Position numbers and translations under genes: made by a program. Positions 16,776 through 24,267 of a stretch of DNA of 64,000 bases are shown here, one piece after another. The stretch spans positions 434,001 through 498,000 of the forward strand of contig JADKDK010000004.1 in NCBI GenBank assembly GCA_016718385.1, given 5' to 3'. The notes beneath the pieces were generated by a model. That model worked only from the letters and a program-made list of their open reading frames with translations. It did not search any database and was not told the origin of the DNA. The DNA comes from Gammaproteobacteria bacterium. Its GTDB lineage: Bacteria; Pseudomonadota; Gammaproteobacteria; Pseudomonadales; UBA5518. The stretch's first letter is position 1. The number at the start of each line of letters is the position of its first letter.

Positions 16776-17789
16776 TCAGATGAGCTTGCGGCTCGCGAGC
16801 TCGTCCTTGGCGTAGGCGTAGAAGATCGGGGCGGCGATCAGCCCGGGGATGCCGAAGGCGGCTTCCATCACCAGCATCGCCAGCAGCATTTCCCATGCTC
16901 GCGCCTGGATGTGGCTGCCCACGATGCGCGCGTTCAGGAAGTACTCGAGCTTGTGGATCAGCACCAGGTAGAGCAGCACGCCGAGCGCCAGGACCAGCGA
17001 CTGGCTGAGCGCCACGATGCAGATGGCGGTATTGGAGATCAGGTTGCCGAGGATGGGGATCAGCCCGGCCACGAATGTGATCAGCAACAGCGTCTTCGTG
17101 AACGGCAGCTCGACGCCGAGCAGCGGCAGCACCGCCACCAGGAACACGGCGGTGAGTGCCGTGTTGATGGCGGAGATCCAGAACTGCGCGAACACCACGC
17201 GGCGGAAGGCGTCGCTCAGCCGCGTCGCGCGTTCGGCCAGGCAGCGCGCCAGCGGGGCCGAGCCGTGGCGCGAGCTCGCGGCCTCCAGCGACAGCAGCGC
17301 CCCGATCACCATGCCGAGCAGGATGTGCGCGAGCGCGCGGCCAAAGCCGGTGCCTGCCACCTGGAAGAACTCGGCATTTTCCTTCAGCCAGGTCACGGCC
17401 GCCGCGCGTAGCGCGTCGGCATTCGCCGGCAGATTTTCGAACAGCCATGGCGGCAGGCGGGTGCGCGAGTCGTCGATGATCTCGGCCATGCGGTGCACCA
17501 GCACCGGGATGCTCTCGCCGCTGTGGCGCAGCACGGAGCTCAGGCTCACGGCGGCCAGCGCGATCAGTGCGATCACCACGGTGGCGATCAGCGTCACCGC
17601 GACCAGGCGCGCGCCCTCGTGGCCGAATACCGGCAGGCGCAGCAGCGGCACCAGCATGTGCACCAGCGCGTAGACCAGCAGGCCCGCCAGCAGCGAGGGC
17701 AGCAGGTGCAGTTGCAGCGTCAGCAGCAGCGCGGCGGCGAAGAGCACGCAGGTGACGAGTTCGAGGCGGGGCGTGAGGGCGTTGTTCAT
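16776..17789 (-). CDS. AI-2E/PerM family membrane transporter
   Basis: A 337-residue integral membrane protein of the AI-2E transporter (PerM/YdiK) family. It has an N-terminal hydrophobic pair, several further membrane segments (LVAVTLIATVVIALIALAAV; HILLGMVIGALLSLEA; FTKTLLLITFVAGLIPILGN) and the family's conserved GLIPILGNLISN and C-terminal PGLIAAPIFYAYAK patterns. Members transport autoinducer-2 or act as Na+/H+ antiporter-like proteins; many are uncharacterised. It shows no obvious link to the catabolic genes. Confidence 0.9.
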   Translation of the reverse strand: MNNALTPRLELVTCVLFAAALLLTLQLHLLPSLLAGLLVYALVHMLVPLLRLPVFGHEGARLVAVTLIATVVIALIALAAVSLSSVLRHSGESIPVLVHRMAEIIDDSRTRLPPWLFENLPANADALRAAAVTWLKENAEFFQVAGTGFGRALAHILLGMVIGALLSLEAASSRHGSAPLARCLAERATRLSDAFRRVVFAQFWISAINTALTAVFLVAVLPLLGVELPFTKTLLLITFVAGLIPILGNLISNTAICIVALSQSLVLALGVLLYLVLIHKLEYFLNARIVGSHIQARAWEMLLAMLVMEAAFGIPGLIAAPIFYAYAKDELASRKLI

Positions 17790-17826
17790 GTGCGGGACGG
17801 AGCTTGGCTTGTGCCCCGGGCGCGCG

Positions 17827-18570
17827 TCAAGTGTTCGGGTTCACCGCTCCCTCGAAATCGAGCTTCGCCATCAGGATGCCGCGGCGGAAATCGAGCATGT
17901 GCTTCTCGGCCCACTGCGCGGCCGTATCGGGATCGTTGGCGAGAATGGCCTCGTGGATGCGCCGGTGCGACTCGAGGATGCGCCGCCCGGGCTTGAGGCG
18001 CTCGATCACCGGGCGGAAGGCCGGGTAGAACAGCTGGTTCAGCGGCTGGCGCGCCAGCAGCAGGGCGTGGTTGCCGGTCGATTGCGCGACGAGGTCGTGG
18101 AACTCGATTTCGGCTTCCAGCAGTTCCTCGTCGTCGTCCAGCGCCGCCGCTGTACGCTCGAGGTTGGCCGCAAGGCGGTGCTTGAAGTCCGTGCCGGCCG
18201 TGGCGCAGGCGAGGCGCGCCGCCAGCGGCTCCAGTCCCATCGAGACCTCCCACAGGTCCTTGAAGGTGACGCGGTGCATCTGCATCGCGGCGTTGACCGA
18301 GCGCGAGGCCGATTCCAGCGAGGGCAGGCGCACCTCGAGGCGCTTGCGCCCGGCGCGGCCCAGCAGACCACTCTGCTCGAGCAGCCGGATGGCCTCGCGC
18401 AGCGTCGAGCGCGTCACGCCGAACTGCGCGGCCAGCGCGGTCTCGGTGGGCAGCAGCTTGCCGGCGGGGATGCGCCCGTCGAGGATTGCCTCGCGGATCT
18501 TGTCGCTCACGACCTGGTAGGCCGGGGCACGCTTGAACGGCGCGAAGCCGAAGCCGGGGTTCTCTGACAT
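17827..18570 (-). CDS. GntR-family regulator, FadR subfamily (FCD domain)
   Basis: A 247-residue regulator. The N-terminal winged helix (about 15-80) includes LPTETALAAQFGVTRSTLREAIRLLEQSGLL, and the C-terminal all-helical FCD domain carries the metal-site pattern around IEFHDLVAQSTGNH and HRRIHEAILA. The first metal residue appears to be Glu rather than the usual Asp. FCD regulators bind small carboxylates or acyl compounds and recognise T-x-GT-N-AC-x-A palindromes. Such a site (TTGTCCGACAA, 18634-18644) lies 64 bp upstream of this gene, and a better copy lies upstream of icmF. I infer autoregulation and control of the mutase. Confidence 0.92.
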   Translation of the reverse strand: MSENPGFGFAPFKRAPAYQVVSDKIREAILDGRIPAGKLLPTETALAAQFGVTRSTLREAIRLLEQSGLLGRAGRKRLEVRLPSLESASRSVNAAMQMHRVTFKDLWEVSMGLEPLAARLACATAGTDFKHRLAANLERTAAALDDDEELLEAEIEFHDLVAQSTGNHALLLARQPLNQLFYPAFRPVIERLKPGRRILESHRRIHEAILANDPDTAAQWAEKHMLDFRRGILMAKLDFEGAVNPNT

Positions 18571-18633
18571 GCAAGGGTTCCGGAAGCCCGCGCGACCGGT
18601 GGATGCGCGATGGCGGCGCCGCGATAGTGTCCG

Positions 18634-18644
18634 TTGTCCGACAA
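18634..18644. promoter_or_regulatory. Candidate GntR operator (autoregulatory)
   Basis: TTGTC-C-GACAA, matching the FadR-subfamily consensus TNGTN1-3ACNA. It lies between the start of the gntR gene and the ABC exporter genes. The same palindrome with a G centre is found at 30464-30476 before icmF. Confidence 0.6.
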
Positions 18645-18707
18645 TGTGTCAACGCCAGGAACTTGCGGCCGCGCACGCGACGTGGGGCGCGCGTCGGGTG
18701 GCCGGTG

Positions 18708-19883
18708 TCAGGCGTCGAGGGTGCGGCGAAAGCGTGTCAGCGCGACCATCGTCACCGCCAGCAGGAACAGCAGCAGCGGCCAGAGGTGCGGCGCAACCTC
18801 GGCGAATCCCGCGCCCTTCAGCATGATGCCGCGCACGATGCGCAGCATGTGCGTGAGGGGCAGCACTTCGCCGATGGCCTGCGCCCAGCCGGGCAGGCCG
18901 TGAAACGGGAACATGAACCCCGACAGCAGCATCGAGGGCATGAAAAAGAAGAAGGTCATCTGCAGGGCCTGCATCTGGTTGCGCGCAACGGTCGAGATCA
19001 GGTAGCCCATCGTGGCCAGGCTGACGACGAACACGGCCACCATCGCGAACAGCAGCGGGTAGGAGCCGAGCATCGGCACCGCGAACAGCCAGCGCGCGAC
19101 GGCGAGTACGATCATCACCTGCACCGCGCCCATGCCGATGTAGGGGAGTACCTTGCCGAACATGATCTCTGCAGGCGACACCGGCAGCGCCAGCAGGTTC
19201 TCCATGGTGCCGCGCTCCAGTTCGCGCGTCAGCGCCAGCGCCGGCATCATGACCATCGTCATCGTGAGGATCACGCCGAGCAGCCCCGGCACGGTGTTGT
19301 ACTGCGAGATGCCCTCGGGGTTGTAGCTGCGATGCGCCACCACCGCGAACGGCGGCGCTCCCGACTCGACCCCGGCCGCGGCGAGGCGTTGGTGCGCGAG
19401 GGCGGTGTGCGCGAGCTGCGATGCGGCGGCCAGCGCGTTCGACGCTGCCGCCGGATCGGTGGCATCGGCTTGCAGTAGCACCTGCGGGCGCTCGTTGCGC
19501 AACAGCGCGCGCGAGAATTCCTCGGGAATCGTCAGCACGAAGGTGACATCGCCGCGCAGGAGTTGCCGCTCCCCCTCGGCCTGGCTGCGGTTCTCGCGCA
19601 CGATGCGGAAGTAACCCGAGTTCTCGAAGGCGTTGATGACGGCGCGGCTGTAGGCGCTGTGGTCCTGCACGAATACGGCGGTCAGCAGCTGCTTCGGGTC
19701 GCTGTTGATCGCGAAGCCGAACAGCACCAGTTCCGCGAGCGGCAGGCCGAGGATCATGCCGAAGGTCATGCGGTCGCGCCTGAGCTGGATGAACTCCTTG
19801 ATCAGCACCGCGCCGATGCGCCGCAGCGAAAGGTGGCGCAACTGCGTCGCGAGGCGCGCCAGCAAGGCGGGTCTAGCGCGCAT
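18708..19883 (-). CDS. ABC-2 type exporter permease (YhhJ-like)
   Basis: A 391-residue permease of the ABC-2 family. It has an N-terminal membrane segment after LIKEFIQLRRDRMTFGMI, a large periplasmic loop (about 55-190), then five membrane helices including the ELERGTMENLLALPVSP motif that marks drug/lipid exporter permeases such as YhhJ, YbhS and YbhR. It overlaps the upstream ATPase gene by 11 bp and forms a three-gene exporter with the ATPase and the HlyD protein. It probably exports toxic small molecules or lipids. Only one permease is present, so a homodimer is likely. Confidence 0.93.
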   Translation of the reverse strand: MRARPALLARLATQLRHLSLRRIGAVLIKEFIQLRRDRMTFGMILGLPLAELVLFGFAINSDPKQLLTAVFVQDHSAYSRAVINAFENSGYFRIVRENRSQAEGERQLLRGDVTFVLTIPEEFSRALLRNERPQVLLQADATDPAAASNALAAASQLAHTALAHQRLAAAGVESGAPPFAVVAHRSYNPEGISQYNTVPGLLGVILTMTMVMMPALALTRELERGTMENLLALPVSPAEIMFGKVLPYIGMGAVQVMIVLAVARWLFAVPMLGSYPLLFAMVAVFVVSLATMGYLISTVARNQMQALQMTFFFFMPSMLLSGFMFPFHGLPGWAQAIGEVLPLTHMLRIVRGIMLKGAGFAEVAPHLWPLLLFLLAVTMVALTRFRRTLDA

Positions 19884-20799
19884 CGGCAGCCCCGCGGCGG
19901 TGTAGGGCGGCCAGATGGATGAACAGGTCTTCCAGTGAGGTTTCCCCCTCGGTCCACGTCCAGGAGCCGTCGGCGCGCAGCGGCTCGATGGCGGCGAGCA
20001 GCGCCGCGCGGTCGGTGCCGGTCACGTGCAGGGTGTCGCCGAAGGGCGCGACCTGTTCCACGCCGGGCTGGCGTTCGAGGCGCGGGCGCAGTCGGGTGAC
20101 GTCGGGGCCCTGCACCGTGAAGGTGTGCAGCCCGGCATCGGCGAGCAGCTCGGCAATGGTGCCGTCGGCGAGGATCACGCCGTCCATGATGTAGACGATG
20201 CGATGGCAGCGTTCGGCCTCGTCCATGTAGTGCGTAGAGACCAGTACCGTCACACCCGAGTCGGAGAGCGCGTGGATCGAGTCCCAGAACTCGCGCCGCG
20301 CCTGCGGATCGACTCCGGCCGTCGGCTCGTCGAGCAGCAGCAGCTTCGGTTCGTGCATCACGCAGGCGGCTAGCGCCAGGCGCTGCTTCCAGCCGCCGGA
20401 GAGCGATCCGGCGAGCTGGTCGCGCCGGTCGACGAGACCGATGCGCTCCAGGGTTTCCTCGACCTTCAGCCGGCGCGGGCGAAGGCCGTAGAGGCGCGCG
20501 ACGAAGTCGAGGTTCTCGCGGATCGTCAGGTCCTCGTAGAACGAGAACTTCTGGGTCATGTAGCCGGTCTGCAGCCGGATGTGCTCGGCGTCGCGCAGCA
20601 CGTCGAAGCCGAGGCAACTGCCCGCGGCCGCATCGGGCACCAGCAGTCCGCAAAGCATGCGGATCGTCGTGGTCTTCCCGCTGCCGTTGGGCCCGAGAAA
20701 GCCCACGATCTCGCGTTCGCGCACGCGCAGGCCGATGTTGTCGACCACCGTCCTGTTGCCGAAGCGCTTGGTCAGCCCGCTGACGTCGATGACGTTCAT
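19873..20799 (-). CDS. ABC exporter ATP-binding protein
   Basis: A 308-residue ATPase. It has Walker A GPNGSGKTT, Q-loop YMTQKFSFYEDLT, signature LSGGWKQRLALA, Walker B LLLLDEPTAGVDP and switch histidine STHYMD. The C-terminal 80 residues resemble the regulatory extension of YbhF/CcmA-type exporters. It starts with an ATGA overlap with the HlyD gene and ends inside the permease gene start, so translation is coupled. It energises export by the adjacent permease. Confidence 0.95.
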   Translation of the reverse strand: MNVIDVSGLTKRFGNRTVVDNIGLRVREREIVGFLGPNGSGKTTTIRMLCGLLVPDAAAGSCLGFDVLRDAEHIRLQTGYMTQKFSFYEDLTIRENLDFVARLYGLRPRRLKVEETLERIGLVDRRDQLAGSLSGGWKQRLALAACVMHEPKLLLLDEPTAGVDPQARREFWDSIHALSDSGVTVLVSTHYMDEAERCHRIVYIMDGVILADGTIAELLADAGLHTFTVQGPDVTRLRPRLERQPGVEQVAPFGDTLHVTGTDRAALLAAIEPLRADGSWTWTEGETSLEDLFIHLAALHRRGAADAR

Positions 20800-21749
20800 G
20801 AACCGGTCGGCGCCCCGAGCCTGATGTCGACGATCTGACCGGGTGCCAGGCCGCGTGCCTCGCCGAGCAGCTCGCCCTCGACCAGCACCACGAGTTTCTG
20901 CCGGCTCTCGACCGAGTAGATCACCGGCGGGGTGAACTCCGGCGCGCTGGCGATGAAGTCGACCCGTGCCTGCAGCCCGGGCGCGCAGCCGTCGCAGCCG
21001 AGCGCGAGCGTGTCGCCGACCTGCACCCGGCTGAGCAGCGCTTGCGGGACGAACAGCCTGAGCTTGCGGTTGTCCGGCGGCAGCAGCGTGAGCACGGGCG
21101 CGGCCGGGCCCGCAGTCTCGCCGGCGTAGCGGATGATCTCCTCCACGCGCCCGTCGCTCGGTGCGATCAGGGTGCGCTGCGCCAGCCGCCACTCGGCGTC
21201 GCGCAACTCCGCGCCCGCGGCGTCCACCACGCGGCGCGCCGCCTCGATTTCCTGCACCCGCGCGGCGATGCCGGCGACCTGCAGATTGGCGTCCATCTCG
21301 CGCAGCCGTGCCACGGCCACGTTGTGTGCGGTGCGGGCCTTGTCGAGCTCGGCCTGGCTCTGCATCTTGCGCCGCACCAGACCGGTCACGCGCTGCAGGT
21401 CGAGCTCGGTCTGGGCGAGATCGGCCCGTGCCGCGGCCCGGTTGGCCTCGATCACGGCGATTTCCTCGGAGCGCTTGCCGGTGGTGAGATTGCCCAGACG
21501 CGCCTCGGCCTCGGCCAGCCGCGCGCGCGCGGCCTCCAGCGCGAAGCGGGCGTCGTCGGCGTCCATGGTGGCCAGCGTCGCGCCGGCCTTCACCTCGTCG
21601 CCGCGGCGCACGGCGAGTGTGGCGATGCGGTTCACCGCGATCGGCGCCACGAACAGCGTCTCTCCCTCCACGTAACCGCTGAGCGTGGTGCCCGCATCGC
21701 CGCAAAAGATTCCGGCGAACAGCGCGAAGCCGCACAGCCAATCCGTCAT
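20796..21749 (-). CDS. HlyD-family periplasmic adaptor (YbhG-like)
   Basis: A 317-residue membrane-fusion protein. A hydrophobic N-terminus (WLCGFALFAGIFCG) anchors or exports it. It is followed by the biotinyl-lipoyl half motif (GYVEGETLFVAPIAVNRIATLAVRRGD), a long alpha-helical hairpin (about 70-180, rich in Ala, Glu and Arg) and the second lipoyl half (APSDGRVEEIIRYAGETAG). The start at 21,749 has GGGAGGATCC upstream. It is first in the exporter operon. Together with the ATPase and permease it would span the envelope with an outer-membrane channel encoded elsewhere. Confidence 0.92.
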   Translation of the reverse strand: MTDWLCGFALFAGIFCGDAGTTLSGYVEGETLFVAPIAVNRIATLAVRRGDEVKAGATLATMDADDARFALEAARARLAEAEARLGNLTTGKRSEEIAVIEANRAAARADLAQTELDLQRVTGLVRRKMQSQAELDKARTAHNVAVARLREMDANLQVAGIAARVQEIEAARRVVDAAGAELRDAEWRLAQRTLIAPSDGRVEEIIRYAGETAGPAAPVLTLLPPDNRKLRLFVPQALLSRVQVGDTLALGCDGCAPGLQARVDFIASAPEFTPPVIYSVESRQKLVVLVEGELLGEARGLAPGQIVDIRLGAPTGS

Positions 21750-21981
21750 TGGATCCTCCCCGAAAAATGCTCCCTGTCCGCGGCTACCCGACCCCTCGGC
21801 AGCTCGCGCCTCAATTGTATGTGCTGGGCGGGAAATGCGCCGGCCCGCGGTATTTGTGTCGCAAGTGCGTCGGCAGGCGCGCGGATTACGCCCGCGTAAT
21901 CTGCCGGGCTCGTTGCGCTCTGGACGTCGCGCAACGGCCGTCGCTAGACTCACGGGCTTTAGTGCATTCCTGGAGAAAGCC

Positions 21982-23226
21982 ATGAGCGCGTGCCCGTTCG
22001 CCAACCTGATCGATCCGGACACCTACGCCCAGGGCATGCCCTACGCCGAGCTCCGGCGCTATCGCGAGCAGGGCCCGGTGGTCCGGCACGACGATCCGCG
22101 CACCGGCGTGCCGTACTGGGCCATCGTGGGGCAGCACGAGCTCGACTACGTCTCGAAGCATCCGCAGTTGTTTTCCTCTGCCGAGCGCTCGCCGTTCCCG
22201 TCGGAATATGCGCAGGAGATGGTGGAGAACGTCCATCGCAAGACCATCATCGGCATGGACCCGCCGCTGCACCAGAAGGTGCGCCGCATCATGCGCGCGG
22301 CCTTCACCCCGAGTGCGGTCGACTCCTACGAGCCGGCGTTCCGCGAGCACGCCAGGCGCATCGTCGACGCCGTGCTGCCGCGCGGGGAGTGCGAGTTCGT
22401 CGAGGAGGTCGCGGCGGAGCTGCCGTTGCTGGCGATCCTCGACCTGCTGGGAGTGGACGTGGCCGACCGCAAGGATTTCTTCAACTGGACCAACACCATG
22501 ATCTTCGCCGACGACCCCGACATGTCGGTGTCGGAGCTCGACGGCCAGCTCGCCTCGCTGAAGGTGATCGAGTACGCGATGCGCCTTGCCGCCGAGCATC
22601 ATCGAGCGCCGCGCAAGAACGTGCTGGGCGCGCTGCTGGATGGGCGCATCGACGGCCGTCCGCTCACCGAGGAGGAGTTCGGCTGGATGTTCGTGCTCAC
22701 GCTGGTGGGCGGCAACGAGAGCACTCGCACCGTGATCGCGCACGGCATGCGCCTGCTGATGGAGAACCCCGAGCAGCTGCAGTTCCTGGTGGACAACCCC
22801 GACCGCATCGCCGATGCCTGCGAGGAGATCCTGCGCTACAATACCGCCTTCATCGCGATGCGGCGCACCGCGATGCAGGACGTGGAGCTCGCGGGTCAGC
22901 AGATCCGCAAGGGCGACAAGATCCTGCTGCACTACCACGCGGTCAACCACGACGAGAAGGTGTTCGGCGAGGACGCGATGCGCTTCGACGTGAGGCGCGC
23001 CGAGCGCATGCCCGAGCTCTACAACGAGCTGCGCTCCTTCGGCATCGGGCAGCACTTCTGCATCGGCTCGCACCTGGCGCGCCTCGAGTTGCGGGTGATG
23101 TTCGAGGAGATCATCCCGCGGCTGCGCAATCCGCGCCTGCTCGCGCCGCCGCGCTACGTGCGATCGTTCTTCGTCAACGGCATCAAGGAGATGCGCATCC
23201 GCTTCGATCCGGTGCAGGTGGCCTGA
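21982..23226 (+). CDS. Cytochrome P450 (bacterial class I)
   Basis: A soluble 414-residue P450: GGNEST in the I helix (243-248), E282-x-x-R285 and heme loop FGIGQHFCIG with Cys360. The tail FVNGIKEMRIRF and the LRSF/VRSF segment before it resemble actinobacterial CYP124/125/142, which oxidise methyl-branched lipids and the steroid side chain; that is family inference, not proof. The acid-alcohol pair of the I helix is E246-S247-T248. The ATG has GGAGAAAG upstream. An SDR gene follows 52 bp downstream on the same strand, a natural partner to oxidise the alcohol formed. No ferredoxin gene is adjacent. Confidence 0.9.
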   Translation: MSACPFANLIDPDTYAQGMPYAELRRYREQGPVVRHDDPRTGVPYWAIVGQHELDYVSKHPQLFSSAERSPFPSEYAQEMVENVHRKTIIGMDPPLHQKVRRIMRAAFTPSAVDSYEPAFREHARRIVDAVLPRGECEFVEEVAAELPLLAILDLLGVDVADRKDFFNWTNTMIFADDPDMSVSELDGQLASLKVIEYAMRLAAEHHRAPRKNVLGALLDGRIDGRPLTEEEFGWMFVLTLVGGNESTRTVIAHGMRLLMENPEQLQFLVDNPDRIADACEEILRYNTAFIAMRRTAMQDVELAGQQIRKGDKILLHYHAVNHDEKVFGEDAMRFDVRRAERMPELYNELRSFGIGQHFCIGSHLARLELRVMFEEIIPRLRNPRLLAPPRYVRSFFVNGIKEMRIRFDPVQVA

Positions 23227-23278
23227 GACCGGGTGCAGCGGCGCTTTCGCCATCATTCGAGCAGCAAGGGAGCACAGC

Positions 23279-24130
23279 ATGCCCGGGATACTGGAGAACA
23301 GGGTGGCGATCATCACCGGCGCGAGCCGCGGCATCGGTGCGGCGATCGCGCTGCGCTTCGCGGCCGAGGGCGCGAGAGTGGTGATCACCGCGCGCACCGT
23401 GCAGCCCGATGGCAAGCTGCCCGGCTCGCTGGAGGAAACCGCGGCGCGCATTCGCGCGCTCGGCGCGCAATGCCTCTGCGTGCAGGCGGACCTGGGTGAT
23501 CCCGTGGATCGCGCGCGTATCGTGCCCGAGGCGATCGCGCACTTCGGCGGCGTCGATGTGCTGGTCAACAACGCCGCGTGGGCGCGCTTCCGGCCCACCG
23601 TGAAGCAGGCGCCGAAGGACACGCGGCTCGCCTTCGAGATCAACTATTTCGCGCCGCTCGAACTCTCGCAGCAGGCGATCCCGAGCATGGCCGAGCGCGG
23701 TGGCGGCTGGATCCTCAACCTCTCCAGCGCCACCTCGAATCATCCCGCGCCCGCGCCCTACGACGCCGCGAACCGCTATTTCCAGTTCCACGTGCACAGC
23801 GGGCCCACGCTCTATGGTTCCACCAAGGCCGCGCTGGAACGCATGTCGGCGGGACTCGCGGCGGAACTCTGCGCGCGGCGCATCGCGGTGAACACGCTGG
23901 CGCCGGTGGAGGCCGTCGCGAGCGAAGGCGCGCTGGAGACCGGGACCATCGACGCCGGCGCGCACATCGAGCCCGTGGAAGCGATGGCGGAGGCGGCGCT
24001 CGCGCTCTGCTCGCGGCCGCCGGAGCAGCTCTCCGGGCGTTGCGTGCTGAGCCTGCCGCTGTTGCGGGAGCTGGGTGTTGGCGTACGCACGCTGGACGGC
24101 CGCGAGCCGCTCGAGGGATTCATGCTCTGA
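23279..24130 (+). CDS. Short-chain dehydrogenase/reductase with enlarged active-site loop
   Basis: A 283-residue SDR: TGASRGIG at 13-20, NNAA at 97-100, Ser149/150 and Tyr179-x3-Lys183. The distance from the catalytic serine to the tyrosine is about 29 residues, against roughly 13 in classical SDRs. The insert (SNHPAPAPYDAANRYFQFHV) probably forms a substrate lid. An arginine after beta-2 (TART) suggests NADP. It directly follows the P450 gene and may act on its product. Substrate unknown. Confidence 0.9.
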   Translation: MPGILENRVAIITGASRGIGAAIALRFAAEGARVVITARTVQPDGKLPGSLEETAARIRALGAQCLCVQADLGDPVDRARIVPEAIAHFGGVDVLVNNAAWARFRPTVKQAPKDTRLAFEINYFAPLELSQQAIPSMAERGGGWILNLSSATSNHPAPAPYDAANRYFQFHVHSGPTLYGSTKAALERMSAGLAAELCARRIAVNTLAPVEAVASEGALETGTIDAGAHIEPVEAMAEAALALCSRPPEQLSGRCVLSLPLLRELGVGVRTLDGREPLEGFML

Positions 24131-24220
24131 TCGTGGCTGTCGCCATGAATGGCGACCCACGCGGGATTCACGCTCTGATCGTCGGCCCGGGAGCTCTCCC
24201 GGCTCGCGTGAACTGAAGGC

Positions 24221-24246
24221 AAAAAAGAGCGGCCCGAAGGCCGCTC
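24221..24246 (-). terminator. Rho-independent terminator of the third TonB receptor
   Basis: On the minus strand GAGCGGCC-TTCG-GGCCGCTC is followed by six T. It lies 22 bp after the receptor stop codon. Clear stem, UUCG tetraloop and U-tract. Confidence 0.93.
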
Positions 24247-24267
24247 AGTCGTTCGCCGATGCTCGGC

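Noticed and set aside
16776..17789. Calling the AI-2E family protein a true quorum-sensing exporter
   Set aside because: Family members have mixed functions and there is no luxS-type context.
24187..24202. CCGGGAGCTCTCCCGG palindrome as a separate terminator
   Set aside because: It has no T-tract and the adjacent GAGCGGCC hairpin with T6 explains termination.
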